DNA of 64,000 nucleotides from Kibdelosporangium aridum (GCF_900176515.1 NZ_FWXV01000001.1:1-64000), one strand, 5' to 3'. Counted from the first letter of the stretch, positions 33,748-41,695 are shown. The notes: generated from the letters alone by a model not told the origin. Made by a program: numbers and translations.

Positions 33748-34605
33748 TCACGCGTTTCGTTTTTCAGATTGCGCGGTCCAGGAAGCGAGAATCCGTAGTG
33801 CGTCATGGGACGGTGTGCCCGGCTCCGCGGTGAGGATCATGAGACGTTGTCCGCTGCCGTCCGGGCTGTCCCAGGTGTCGCAGTCGAGCGTGAGTTCGCC
33901 GACGACCGGGTGGCGGTAGTGCTTGGTGCCGTAGGACGCGCTGTTCACCTGGTGTGTGGCCCACCAGTTGCGGAAGTCACTGTCCTGAACGGACAGTTCG
34001 CCGACGAGCACGGCCAGATCCGGGTCGTCGGGGTCCTTGGCGGCTTCCATGCGCAACGCGGCGACCGCGGTGTGGGCGGCGTGTTCCCAGTCCATGTGCA
34101 GTGCGCGCATGGCGGGGTGGGTGAACAGGAGGCGGACGTAGTTGCGCCGGGTGGCTGGGATTTCGGCGAAATCGGTGTAGAGCGCGGTGGCCGGGGTGTT
34201 CCAGGCGAGGATGTCCATGCGCTTGCCTAGGACGATCGCGGGGTTCTCGGTGAGTTGGTCGAGCAGTCGCCGCATCGCGGGCCGGAGCTGTTGTGTGCGG
34301 CGGCGACGCGGGCGGGCGTCGGTCTTGCCGGCGAGCTCGTAGAGGTACGCCTGCTGATCCTCGTTCAGCCGCAGCGCCTTGGCCAGCGTGATGAGGACGG
34401 CCGCCGATGCCTGGACGCGACCCTGTTCGAGGCGGGTGTAGTAGTCGACGCTGATCGCGGCGAGCTGGGCGACTTCCTCGCGGCGCAGGCCCGCGACCTT
34501 GCGCCGGGTGACCGTCTCAGGCAGACCGACCTCGCGTGCGGTCAACTGGGCGCGACGGGCCTTGAGAAAGCCGCCGAGCTCGGTGGACCGGTCGTGGGAG
34601 CTCAT
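33748..34605 (-). CDS. XRE/MmyB-type transcriptional regulator
   Basis: A 285-residue regulator, paralogous to the one at 28924. It has the same HTH segment, LRREEVAQLAAISVDYYTRLEQGR in pieces, and the same ligand domain with NPAIVLGKRMDILAWN and FRNWWATHQV. It is divergent from an alpha/beta hydrolase gene, with CCCAGG and CCCTGG motifs in between. It probably controls that hydrolase. Local duplication and divergence of a regulator plus target arrangement is likely. Confidence 0.92.
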   Translation of the reverse strand: MSSHDRSTELGGFLKARRAQLTAREVGLPETVTRRKVAGLRREEVAQLAAISVDYYTRLEQGRVQASAAVLITLAKALRLNEDQQAYLYELAGKTDARPRRRRTQQLRPAMRRLLDQLTENPAIVLGKRMDILAWNTPATALYTDFAEIPATRRNYVRLLFTHPAMRALHMDWEHAAHTAVAALRMEAAKDPDDPDLAVLVGELSVQDSDFRNWWATHQVNSASYGTKHYRHPVVGELTLDCDTWDSPDGSGQRLMILTAEPGTPSHDALRILASWTAQSEKRNA

Positions 34606-34654
34606 GTGGCCATTGTGACTGCCCGGCCATCCGCCGTGCCGGGGAAGGATTTTT

Positions 34655-34676
34655 CCCAGGCAGCGACTCGCCCTGG
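34655..34676. promoter_or_regulatory. paired CCCAGG / CCCTGG operator-like motif
   Basis: CCCAGG at 34655-34660 and CCCTGG at 34671-34676 lie between the MmyB-type regulator and the alpha/beta hydrolase. They form an inverted repeat (CCAGG/CCTGG) that resembles the CCTAGG pair at 29828-29850 upstream of the paralogue. Confidence 0.5.
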
Positions 34677-34709
34677 TAGAGGCGGGAAAACCGGCCGAAT
34701 CTGGATCAC

Positions 34710-35621
34710 ATGAGAACCGATGTCACCTTCGACAGCGCCGGCGTCCAGCTCGCCGGCCACCTCTACACCCCTTCCGCTGACGGTCCGCAGCCGGCGATCG
34801 TGGTCGGTCATCCCGGCAGCGGCGTGAAGGAGCAGACTGCCGGCCTCTACGCGCGCCGCCTGGCCGAGCAAGGGTTCGTCACCTTGGCGTTCGACGCCGC
34901 CTACCAGGGCGAGAGCGGCGGCGAACCACGTGGCCTGGAAGACCCCGCGCACCGGGTCGAAGACCTCAAGGCCGCCGTCTCCTTCCTCACCACCCGTCCC
35001 GAGGCCGACGCTGACAACATCGGCGTCCTGGGAATCTGCGCCTCGGGTGCCTACGCGTTCCCGGCCGCCGCGAGCGACCACCGGATCAAGGCTGTCGGCA
35101 CGGTCAGTGCCACGGAGATCGCCCGTCAATTCCGGTTCGGTGCCGACGGCACGCAAGATCCGGCCGTCTTCCAGGGCATGCTCGCCGCCGCGGCGGTCGC
35201 CCGTACGGCCGAAGCGCAGGGCAAGGGGCCGCAGCGCTTCCAACTGTTCCCCGACACCGCCGAGCAGGCCCGTGCTCTAGGCGGACAGCACGGCTACGAG
35301 GGCTTCGAGTACTACCGCACCGACCGCGCCCAGCATCCACGCTCGGCAGCGTTCTTCACCTGGTCCAGCATCGACCGGATGGCGATCTTCGACGCGTTCG
35401 CAGTCGCGGGCATGCTCGGGGATCGCCCACTGCTCATGATCGTCGGACGTGCGGCGGAGACGTCCTGGATGAGCGTCGAGGCGTTCCAGAAGGTGCGGGG
35501 TCCCAAGGAGTTGGCCTGGATCGAGGGCGCCAGCCACGTCGACCTCTACGACAAGGAACCGTACGTCGGCTCCGCCGTCGCCAAACTCACCGAGTTCTAC
35601 CGCACCAGCCTGGCGGCTTGA
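34710..35621 (+). CDS. alpha/beta hydrolase (YcjY / dienelactone hydrolase-like)
   Basis: A 303-residue soluble hydrolase. The first segment has VVGHPGSGVKEQ as the oxyanion-side loop. The nucleophile elbow reads GICASGAYA, where Cys (or Ser two residues later) sits in the nucleophile position, as in dienelactone-hydrolase-like and YcjY-like proteins. A His is in EGASHVDLYD near the end. The substrate is not evident. It is divergent from the second MmyB-type regulator and presumably regulated by it. Confidence 0.82.
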   Translation: MRTDVTFDSAGVQLAGHLYTPSADGPQPAIVVGHPGSGVKEQTAGLYARRLAEQGFVTLAFDAAYQGESGGEPRGLEDPAHRVEDLKAAVSFLTTRPEADADNIGVLGICASGAYAFPAAASDHRIKAVGTVSATEIARQFRFGADGTQDPAVFQGMLAAAAVARTAEAQGKGPQRFQLFPDTAEQARALGGQHGYEGFEYYRTDRAQHPRSAAFFTWSSIDRMAIFDAFAVAGMLGDRPLLMIVGRAAETSWMSVEAFQKVRGPKELAWIEGASHVDLYDKEPYVGSAVAKLTEFYRTSLAA

Positions 35622-35650
35622 CCAAGATCCGCTTGGCTCGGTCCGCTACT

Positions 35651-36079
35651 GTGGAGGATGTGCCGGGTACGTCGAGCCCGAGAATCGCCGCGCCACGTGG
35701 GTTGGCGCGGCTGATTGTCATTTTCGGCGTCCTGATCGGCCTCACCGGTCTGCAGGGATCTCACTGCGGTGACGAGTTCGGGGCCTTGGTCCACGCCGCG
35801 AAGTGTCCGACGTCGGACACCTACGACCCTCCGGAGCTGAACGCTCTCAACCTGCACGGCGCCGTCATGTATCACGCTCTGTCTCGTGATCCACATGTGC
35901 CGATCGGGGCTGCCGCGCTGTGCCTGGCCGTCTTGATGGCGGTACTGCTCGTCATGGTGTGGCTGAGCGGTCCCGTTTTGCTGGGCACGGTGCTGTTGCG
36001 GGCTGGGCCGTGGCTGCGGCGTGTGATGCGTGACTGGGGTGCGCCCAAACTCGCGATGCTCTGCGTGTTGCGGACATAG
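35651..36079 (+). CDS. hypothetical membrane protein
   Basis: A 142-residue protein that I do not recognise. A hydrophobic segment (LIVIFGVLIGLTG) lies near the N-terminus and a longer one (AALCLAVLMAVLLVMVWL) in the second half. The intervening loop contains two cysteines (SHCGDEF and AAKCPTS). The topology suggests two membrane helices with a Cys-bearing loop outside. GTG at 35651 and 35660 are both possible starts, and a TTG at 35618 would overlap the previous gene. Its nearness to the DsbA/VKOR pair suggests an oxidised extracytoplasmic loop. Confidence 0.55.
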   Translation: MEDVPGTSSPRIAAPRGLARLIVIFGVLIGLTGLQGSHCGDEFGALVHAAKCPTSDTYDPPELNALNLHGAVMYHALSRDPHVPIGAAALCLAVLMAVLLVMVWLSGPVLLGTVLLRAGPWLRRVMRDWGAPKLAMLCVLRT

Positions 36080-36090
36080 GCAGGAGTTCG

Positions 36091-36123
36091 ACACCGGCCG
36101 TCGTCTTTTGACGTGGCCGGTGT
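36091..36123. terminator. GC-rich hairpin after the membrane protein gene
   Basis: ACACCGGCC at 36091-36099 pairs with GGCCGGTGT at 36115-36123 across a 15-base loop containing TCTTTTG. It begins 12 bases after the stop at 36079 and sits 46 bases before the DsbA-like gene. It is a terminator or attenuator candidate. Confidence 0.55.
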
Positions 36124-36168
36124 ACGCGCGTCGACTCCCGTTCGTACACCTGCCTAAGGAATACAGTC

Positions 36169-36822
36169 ATGACTTCGAATACCAAGATTTCGTTGACGGT
36201 TCTTGCCGTTATTGCCGTTGTAGTGACCGGAATTCTCCTGCTGAACCGCTCCGAGACACCGCAGCCCACATCTGCCACGGCACCCGCGGCCCAGTTGGTT
36301 CGTCCAGACAGCCACCGGTTGTCCACCGCGGCGGATGGCAAAGTGACTGTGGTCGAATTCCTCGACCTGGAATGCGAAGCCTGCGCCGCGGCCTATCCTG
36401 GCGTGGAGAAGCTGCGTGCGGAATACGCCGACAAGGTCACGTTCGTCATGCGCTACTTCCCAATTCCCAGCCACCGCAACGCCGAGCTCGCCGCCCGCGC
36501 CGTGGAAGCCGCTGCCAAGCAGGGAAAGCTGGAGGGAATGTACAAGCTGATGTACGAGACCCAGCCGCAGTGGGGCGAGCAGAGCGTCTCGCAGCGGGCG
36601 ACTTTCGTGGGTTTCGCTCGTCAGCTGGGTCTGGACGTGAAAGCGTTCGAGACAGCGCTTGATGCTCAAGCCACCATTGACCGCGTTCTGGTTGACCGCA
36701 ACGACGGTGTCGCGCTCGGAGTCCGTGGCACCCCAACGTTCTTTGTCAACGGTGTGCCGTTCAGCGGACGCCCGACGTACGAGGGACTGAAGGCAGCCGT
36801 TGACGCGGAACTCGCCAAGTGA
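36169..36822 (+). CDS. DsbA-like membrane-anchored thiol oxidoreductase
   Basis: A 217-residue thioredoxin-fold protein. An N-terminal membrane anchor (residues about 7-26) is followed by a Thr/Pro linker and the DsbA-type domain. The redox motif is CEAC at residues 69-72, and the cis-proline is in GTPTFFVNG. It would introduce disulfides into exported proteins. The last four bases overlap the VKOR gene, its probable re-oxidising partner. Confidence 0.9.
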   Translation: MTSNTKISLTVLAVIAVVVTGILLLNRSETPQPTSATAPAAQLVRPDSHRLSTAADGKVTVVEFLDLECEACAAAYPGVEKLRAEYADKVTFVMRYFPIPSHRNAELAARAVEAAAKQGKLEGMYKLMYETQPQWGEQSVSQRATFVGFARQLGLDVKAFETALDAQATIDRVLVDRNDGVALGVRGTPTFFVNGVPFSGRPTYEGLKAAVDAELAK

Positions 36823-37403
36823 AACCGCCGTTCGTCAACCGGCTACTGCCGTGGGTGCTGACCGTGGGCGGCCTGATCGGGCTGGCGGCGGCGTCGGTGC
36901 TGACGGTGGAGAAGATCTCGCTGCTGCGCGATCCCGGCTACATTCCCAGCTGCAGCATCAATCCGGTGCTCAGTTGCGGCTCGGTCATGCAGACGCCGCA
37001 AGCCGAGGCGTTCGGATTTCCCAACCCGCTGCTGGGCATCGCGGGGTTCGCCGTCGTCATGACGGTGGGAGTGGCGGGATTGTCGGGAGCGAGGTTCGCC
37101 CGCTGGTTCTGGCTCGGCCTGCAAGCCGGGGTCGTGTTCGGCGTTGTGTTCGTGCACTGGTTGATCTACCAGAGCCTGTACCGGATCGGTGCGCTGTGCC
37201 CGTACTGCATGGTGGTCTGGGCTGTGACGATTCCGGTGTTCTGGTACGTGACCCTGCACAACCTGAGTCAGGGCAATGGTTCCTGGCGTCGCGCTGGTGA
37301 AGTCCTTGCCCGGTACCACACCGTTGTGCTCATCCTGTGGTACGTCGTGATCGCTGCGGCTGTGCTGCAAGCGTTCTGGTCGTACTGGATCACCGTGGTG
37401 TGA
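36819..37403 (+). CDS. vitamin K epoxide reductase family protein
   Basis: A 194-residue membrane protein with about five hydrophobic segments. The loop cysteines are Cys45 and Cys53, and the active-site pair is CPYC at 127-130 on a membrane helix. VKOR proteins pass electrons from DsbA-like partners to quinone, replacing DsbB in actinobacteria. The GTG start overlaps the DsbA stop (GTGA), so the two are coupled. Confidence 0.9.
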   Translation: MKPPFVNRLLPWVLTVGGLIGLAAASVLTVEKISLLRDPGYIPSCSINPVLSCGSVMQTPQAEAFGFPNPLLGIAGFAVVMTVGVAGLSGARFARWFWLGLQAGVVFGVVFVHWLIYQSLYRIGALCPYCMVVWAVTIPVFWYVTLHNLSQGNGSWRRAGEVLARYHTVVLILWYVVIAAAVLQAFWSYWITVV

Positions 37404-37411
37404 CCGCTCGG

Positions 37412-37447
37412 TCCCGGTTGGCTGGCCTTTCGGCTGGCCAACCGGGA
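37412..37447 (+). terminator. strong hairpin terminator after the DsbA/VKOR pair
   Basis: An 11-base arm, TCCCGGTTGGC at 37412-37422, pairs with GCCAACCGGGA at 37437-37447. It starts 9 bases after the VKOR stop. The loop holds a second copy of GGCTGGCC. Confidence 0.7.
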
Positions 37448-37825
37448 TTGGTCGGCGGCGTTCCTTCGGCGTACCCGCGTTATCGCACGATTGCGGTGGA
37501 CTACTCGACGACTGCGTCTTCGTTCGACGAACTCGCGGACGGTGTCCTGGCTGTTCTTGGCGCGGAGAACGTACAACGGTTGCATGTGGTCGGCCAATCG
37601 GCGGGAGGGATGCTTGCCGAGGTGCTCTCGCGCCGGATGCCCGACCGGATTCGCACGATGGCGTTGAGCGGTGCGGGTCTCTATGGTTCAGAGGACGTTC
37701 CCCGCCTTGAACGCAAGCTTTCGGCGATAGAGTCAGCACCCTGGGAGGAAACCCGGACTGCGACTGCCAAAGCACTTCGAGCCGCATGGCAGGATGCCGA
37801 GGAAGCGGACTTCTGGATTGAGGTA
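37448..37825 (+). pseudogene. truncated alpha/beta hydrolase fragment
   Basis: About 125 residues of an alpha/beta hydrolase, starting within YRTIAVDYSTTASSF and including the nucleophile elbow VVGQSAGGML and the following RMPDRIRTMALSGAG. The N-terminal HG oxyanion motif, the acid and the His are all missing. There is no proper start codon, because the frame comes through the upstream terminator. An open frame runs on for 840 bases into the PE-like gene, but that long frame mixes unrelated pieces. This is a dead fragment. Confidence 0.7.
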
Positions 37826-37912
37826 GTCGGCCACTGCTGCGTCGTGTCTTCCTGCCGCCTGCAGTGCGACACCGCGGTTGAACCACAGGCCGGGATCTTC
37901 TGGCGCTGTCTC
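37817..37912 (-). pseudogene. TPR-repeat fragment on the opposite strand
   Basis: On the minus strand, 32 residues read as one tetratricopeptide repeat: PEDPGLWFNRGVALQAAG then RHDAAVADY. This is typical of the actinobacterial TPR regulators. Nothing before or after it in that frame is homologous. It abuts the end of the hydrolase fragment, so two unrelated genes were broken and joined here. Confidence 0.5.
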
Positions 37913-38269
37913 GGGAATTCGTACGTATGGGTGCTGCTGGTGATCGGAGCCGGACCAGGCTTGCGAGCGCTTGCTTTTCAACCGCTGCACGATAAGCAGT
38001 CCAACTGGCCGATCACTTCGACACGGCAAAAATTGACGAGAGATGCCATAATCTGGTCACATAGAGGCACTTTCACATATGTGAGCGGACGCATACAGGA
38101 TCGGTGTGAACAAGGCAAATATGCACACATGATGCCATTGTTGTCAGGCCGTTATGGTCGATGGTCCGTTCGGGTGGACTGCGGGAAATGTTGCCCTGAA
38201 ACGGGAATCGCGAATCTCGTCCTGGATATCTTGAACGTCGGACTATGTCTATCACGAGGGCTGAGCGAC
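37913..38269. other. non-coding AT-richer spacer with palindrome
   Basis: About 350 bases without a convincing gene, noticeably richer in A and T than its surroundings. It contains a perfect 12-base palindrome TCACATATGTGA at 38073-38084. It leads into the PE/PPE module, so the promoter of that module is probably here. I cannot identify a clear -35/-10 pair. Confidence 0.5.
38073..38084. promoter_or_regulatory. perfect 12-base palindrome TCACATATGTGA
   Basis: TCACATATGTGA is fully self-complementary and sits 185 bases before the PE-like start in an AT-rich spacer. It is a candidate operator for the type VII substrate module. Confidence 0.45.
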
Positions 38270-38668
38270 ATGCCGATGCGACCTGATGAGGAACCGATCG
38301 GACAGTCTCCGATCATGCCACCTGAGAGTCCTAACCGGACTATTCCACTTGGTACACCTATGAGCCTGCAAGTACGGGCCGATCAGGTGGACGAGGTGGT
38401 GCGATTGTTCCGGGACAACGCCAAGCAATTGGCTGATCTGATCCGCGAGGGCGAGCACAAGCTCCAGATGCCACCGATGGCCAAAGACGAGGTATCCGGT
38501 ACCGCGGCCAGGGGTTTCACCATGGCTGGCGTGGTGCACATCGAGGCGGTCAGCAAGTACCGGGAATGGCTGCGGGGCATCGCGGATGATCTCGAGGCCA
38601 GTGCGCGGAATTACCGGGCTACCGACGGCGCCAGTGCGGTCAACCTCGGAGGCACCGACAGTGGTTGA
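38270..38668 (+). CDS. PE-like type VII secretion substrate
   Basis: A 132-residue helical protein. After a Pro-rich leader, residues from MSLQVRADQVDEVVRLFRD onward make two long helices. The DEVSGTAARGF segment and later KYREWLRGIADDLE recall the PE domain, whose helical hairpin pairs with PPE and carries a YxxxD/E secretion signal. The Tyr in KYREWLRGI is a candidate for that signal but does not fit the strict spacing. The gene overlaps the lipoprotein by 8 bases and lies two genes before the PPE-like gene. The ATG at 38270 is not strongly supported, and a shorter start is possible. Confidence 0.7.
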   Translation: MPMRPDEEPIGQSPIMPPESPNRTIPLGTPMSLQVRADQVDEVVRLFRDNAKQLADLIREGEHKLQMPPMAKDEVSGTAARGFTMAGVVHIEAVSKYREWLRGIADDLEASARNYRATDGASAVNLGGTDSG

Positions 38669-39278
38669 CCGCGGTCGCACTCTGATTCGGCTGAGCCTCG
38701 CCATGCTGGCACTGGCCGCGTGTACCACTGAGCAGGCGGGCGTTCCCGCCGCACAACGAGGTCCGCTGACGAGTTCCACGTCCCAGCCCCCGAGTCCCAG
38801 CACGAGTGCACCGCCGCCGAGCGTGTCCAGGCCACGGGACCTTGCCATGTCCGGGGTTCGGCCTTGCGACTTGCTGACCCCTGACCAGCAACGGAAGTTC
38901 GGTGTCGACGATCAGCCGAGAACCAACGACGATCAGACACTCCAGGCCCAGTCGTGTTACTTCGATTCGCAGAAGCTGCGAACCAAGATCTCGATCTCAC
39001 CGTTGACCAGCTTCGGCATCGAACGGTTCCAGCCCCGCAAAGTCAACGGGGAAGTGCGCCCCCTGACGATCCGGGCTTTTCCGGCTGTCGAGGTGTTCAC
39101 CGAGACGATCGAGACGATCGACATGTTCTGTGTCGTGGTCGTCGATGTCGCTGCCGGGCAAGCCGTGCATGTCAACTACGGCGAGGATGGGCTTCGCCCG
39201 CACCTCGGCCGATCGGAGGTGTGCAGGCGGGCGGCCGAAGTGGCTGACGTCGTAACGGGAAACCTGTTGGCACGTTGA
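38661..39278 (+). CDS. DUF3558 family lipoprotein
   Basis: A 205-residue lipoprotein. The signal peptide ends in the lipobox ALAAC. A Ser/Thr/Pro-rich linker follows, then the DUF3558 domain starting VRPCDLLTPDQQRKFGV and including QSCYFDS. DUF3558 lipoproteins are widespread in Pseudonocardiales and often lie beside PE/PPE genes. The start is GTG with GGAGG at 38648-38652. It overlaps the PE-like stop. Confidence 0.88.
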   Translation: MVDRGRTLIRLSLAMLALAACTTEQAGVPAAQRGPLTSSTSQPPSPSTSAPPPSVSRPRDLAMSGVRPCDLLTPDQQRKFGVDDQPRTNDDQTLQAQSCYFDSQKLRTKISISPLTSFGIERFQPRKVNGEVRPLTIRAFPAVEVFTETIETIDMFCVVVVDVAAGQAVHVNYGEDGLRPHLGRSEVCRRAAEVADVVTGNLLAR

Positions 39279-39303
39279 GTGTTCGTCGTCCCGGGGAGGA
39301 ACG

Positions 39304-40437
39304 ATGGCTGAACGGAACTGGATGACCAAGCCGCACAGGCAGATGTACGAGGACCTCCATGGCGGGCCGGGGGTGAACGCGGGCGAAGCCACGATGTCCT
39401 ATTACGACAAGGCCAACGAAGTCCTGCAGCAGGTGCATCACAACATCACGAACGGGCTCAGGAAGCTGTCCGCCAGTTGGTCCGGTGCTGCGGCTGATGG
39501 CGCTGAGGCGACCGCGCGTGCATCCGCGGAATGGGCCAGTGCGGCGTCCGTCGCCACGATCGTCGCTCGTGCCCAAAGCATGCACTTAGCCGGAGCGTAC
39601 GTCGATGCGCGCAACGCGATGCCGGAGCCGGTCAGCATTCCTGATATCGCGCCCGGGCAGGGGTTTCCCGTGACTCGCGTATTGTTGGACGTGGTGGCGG
39701 CGCATGCCGACGCTGCTGCCGCGCACGCGCGTGCCGCCGATGTCATGTCCGGGTATGAGTCGTCCAGTGCCCGTTTTGTCGCCGCGATGCCCACGTATCC
39801 GGAAGTGCCCGGCACCTCGGTCACTGCGGCTGTGGTCCCTGCAGGCGGTAGCATCGCGAACCGGCCGGTTGTCGGCTCGCCCAAGCAGCGAACGAGCGAT
39901 GTCGCTGCACCGGAAGAGTTTCGCGGCGAACCACAGCCACTGCCTCCCGGTCGGGAAGCTGTCGTTCGTGATCCTGCTGCGGGTGTGGTACGGGCGGAAG
40001 TTCGGCCGGCGCCCTCAAGCCAGACGCCGTCGGCCTCCGGTGAGTTACCACAGCGCTTCACTGCCGCCGCACCGGGAACCTCTGTGCAGCAGGCACAATC
40101 GGGAAGTGTCAGTGCGCCCAGCCCTTCCCGGGCGAACGACGTCCCCCTCGCCGCCTCGATCCTTGGCAAGCCGCAGGATCGCTCGCCACGAAATCCGGGT
40201 GGTGGTGGCGCTCAGCCTGTGTACGTGCAGCAGCCGGTCAACGGCAGTCGTGGCGGGCCCAACTCACCGGCCACCGGTCGAGCCACCGGCATGACGCCGG
40301 GTTTCGTCCCTGCCTTCGGCAACACCAGAAACGAGGACAAGGAGCACGAGCGCAAGTACGTCGTACTGGAGGAACAGCACGGTCCTGACGACCAACCAGC
40401 CGTGGCGCCGCCGGTGATCGGCGAAGATCCGCGGTAA
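39304..40437 (+). CDS. PPE-like type VII secretion substrate
   Basis: A 377-residue protein. Residues 1-150 are helical with the WxG turn SASWSGAAADGAEATARAS, as in PPE proteins, and further helices to about residue 160. The rest is a low-complexity Pro/Ser/Gly tail. Canonical PPE proteins start with a Pro-Pro-Glu motif, which is not seen at this N-terminus, so the label is by helix pattern and context. A GAGGAA site precedes ATG. It should pair with the PE-like protein and be guided by EspG. Confidence 0.72.
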   Translation: MAERNWMTKPHRQMYEDLHGGPGVNAGEATMSYYDKANEVLQQVHHNITNGLRKLSASWSGAAADGAEATARASAEWASAASVATIVARAQSMHLAGAYVDARNAMPEPVSIPDIAPGQGFPVTRVLLDVVAAHADAAAAHARAADVMSGYESSSARFVAAMPTYPEVPGTSVTAAVVPAGGSIANRPVVGSPKQRTSDVAAPEEFRGEPQPLPPGREAVVRDPAAGVVRAEVRPAPSSQTPSASGELPQRFTAAAPGTSVQQAQSGSVSAPSPSRANDVPLAASILGKPQDRSPRNPGGGGAQPVYVQQPVNGSRGGPNSPATGRATGMTPGFVPAFGNTRNEDKEHERKYVVLEEQHGPDDQPAVAPPVIGEDPR

Positions 40438-40442
40438 AGGCC

Positions 40443-41195
40443 GTGGCTTTCACCGCTCGCCTGCCGACAGAGGCTGTCCGGGTGCTGTGCGATCGTCTGG
40501 AGGTCCGGCTGCCTGCCGCCATTGTCTTGCCCCCGACCGGGTTCGAGGCCGACGTCACGATGCAGCTTCGGCGCAACGGGTGGATCGACGCGCGGGGTGA
40601 CGTGGAAGGACGTCTCGCTGCGGCGTTACGAGTACTCGATCGGCCTGACCATCTCGTCGAGGCGATACGTCACGTCGGCAGCAAGACCCACGCCGTTTTG
40701 GCGGTTGCTGGTCGCCGCGCGGTCAAGGTTCTCCTGTCCGGCGACCGGATGCAGGTGCGGCGCATCCAGCCAGGAGGACTCGCCGATCAAGCGGCCATGT
40801 TGCTGCCGAACCTGAGCGCGGGACACGGCCGGTCGGTGTCCGTACCGACCGCTGTGTTGCAGGCCGCCGCGAAAGAGGCAGGCAATGACATCGCCGCACT
40901 TCGGTCAGCCCTGCAAAGTCATGGCATATCGCCCGCGATCGCCTACCTGATCGCGAAGATGAACGAGGACGTCGTCAGCACCGCGCAATTCAGTGTCGCC
41001 GTGGCGGCCAAGGACCGCAGAATGCGCAGAGGTGACCACGTGATTGGCTGGTGGGCCACCAATACCGGCGGCTACCTCGCGGAAGAGCACAAAAGCTCGT
41101 CAGGGGAGTCGTGGACCACGATCGCGCCGAGTGACACCGCGAGACTGGCCCGGCAAATCGACCGCCAGCTGGACCTGTTGATCCGAGGTCGTTGA
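40443..41195 (+). CDS. EspG-like ESX secretion-associated chaperone
   Basis: A 250-residue protein of the EspG family, the cytosolic chaperone that binds the PPE partner and keeps PE/PPE dimers soluble for ESX secretion. It has the alternating strand and helix pattern of EspG with VLAVAGRRAVKVLLSGDRMQ in the first half and a long helical region before HVIGWWATNTGGYLAEE. The GTG start is 5 bases after the PPE stop. No EccA-E or MycP genes are in this window, so the secretion machine lies elsewhere. Confidence 0.82.
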   Translation: MAFTARLPTEAVRVLCDRLEVRLPAAIVLPPTGFEADVTMQLRRNGWIDARGDVEGRLAAALRVLDRPDHLVEAIRHVGSKTHAVLAVAGRRAVKVLLSGDRMQVRRIQPGGLADQAAMLLPNLSAGHGRSVSVPTAVLQAAAKEAGNDIAALRSALQSHGISPAIAYLIAKMNEDVVSTAQFSVAVAAKDRRMRRGDHVIGWWATNTGGYLAEEHKSSSGESWTTIAPSDTARLARQIDRQLDLLIRGR

Positions 41196-41493
41196 CTGGA
41201 TCTGTTCACCGATCGGCCACGCTGAATACATAAACTCCGCACAGCTCCAATTCGTGAGCTTGCGTAGCGGCCAAAGGTCCAATTGGCTGGTCGGCGGCGC
41301 GTTGGGTGGATCAAGCCCGGCGCGCCGGAAGATCGCAATCCGGGTCGTCGTTGCGTGGTCGGAATTTGTCGTCCATGCGCAGGTTGTAGCGGAAGTCGAT
41401 CCATCGTGGACAGATTCTGATGATCCATTCGGACCCGTTGTACGTAGATCGCCGAAAAGCGGGGGAGATCCTTTTCGGGCCAATTGATCATCA
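41196..41493. other. intergenic region before the injection-system promoter
   Basis: No credible gene is seen on either strand. Short overlapping frames are shadows. Base composition is lower in GC than neighbouring coding regions. Confidence 0.5.
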
Positions 41494-41522
41494 TTGACAC
41501 GTTTGCGAACCAGGAGTAGTAC
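41494..41522 (+). promoter_or_regulatory. candidate sigma-70 promoter of the injection-system operon
   Basis: TTGACA at 41494-41499 is followed after 17 bases by TAGTAC at 41517-41522. This matches the -35 consensus exactly and the -10 consensus partly. Transcription would start near 41529, giving a leader of about 165 bases before the sheath gene. Confidence 0.5.
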
Positions 41523-41598
41523 TGGATGCGTCGAAGAGGTGCCACTCCGCAGAATGAAGTGGTGAGGGAGGGATTTCGCCGCAGGGGGTGACTATTCT

Positions 41599-41624
41599 CC
41601 CGCACGGCATAGTGCCGGTGCGGG
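41599..41624 (+). promoter_or_regulatory. stem-loop in the 5' leader of the injection-system operon
   Basis: CCCGCACGGC at 41599-41608 pairs with GCCGGTGCGGG at 41614-41624 (one bulged G) around the loop ATAGT. It sits between the candidate promoter and the sheath gene and may affect leader stability or elongation. Confidence 0.45.
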
Positions 41625-41695
41625 CGTAGTGTCATGCTTTTAGCCTCCACATAGGCATTCTGTGGTTGTCGCGCGCTTCCCGTTATGGAGGTGCT

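Noticed and set aside
37337..38668. One continuous plus-strand frame of 443 codons as a single gene.
   Set aside because: It starts inside the VKOR gene and crosses a strong terminator. It then joins a hydrolase fragment, unrelated sequence and the PE-like gene, so it is chance continuity.
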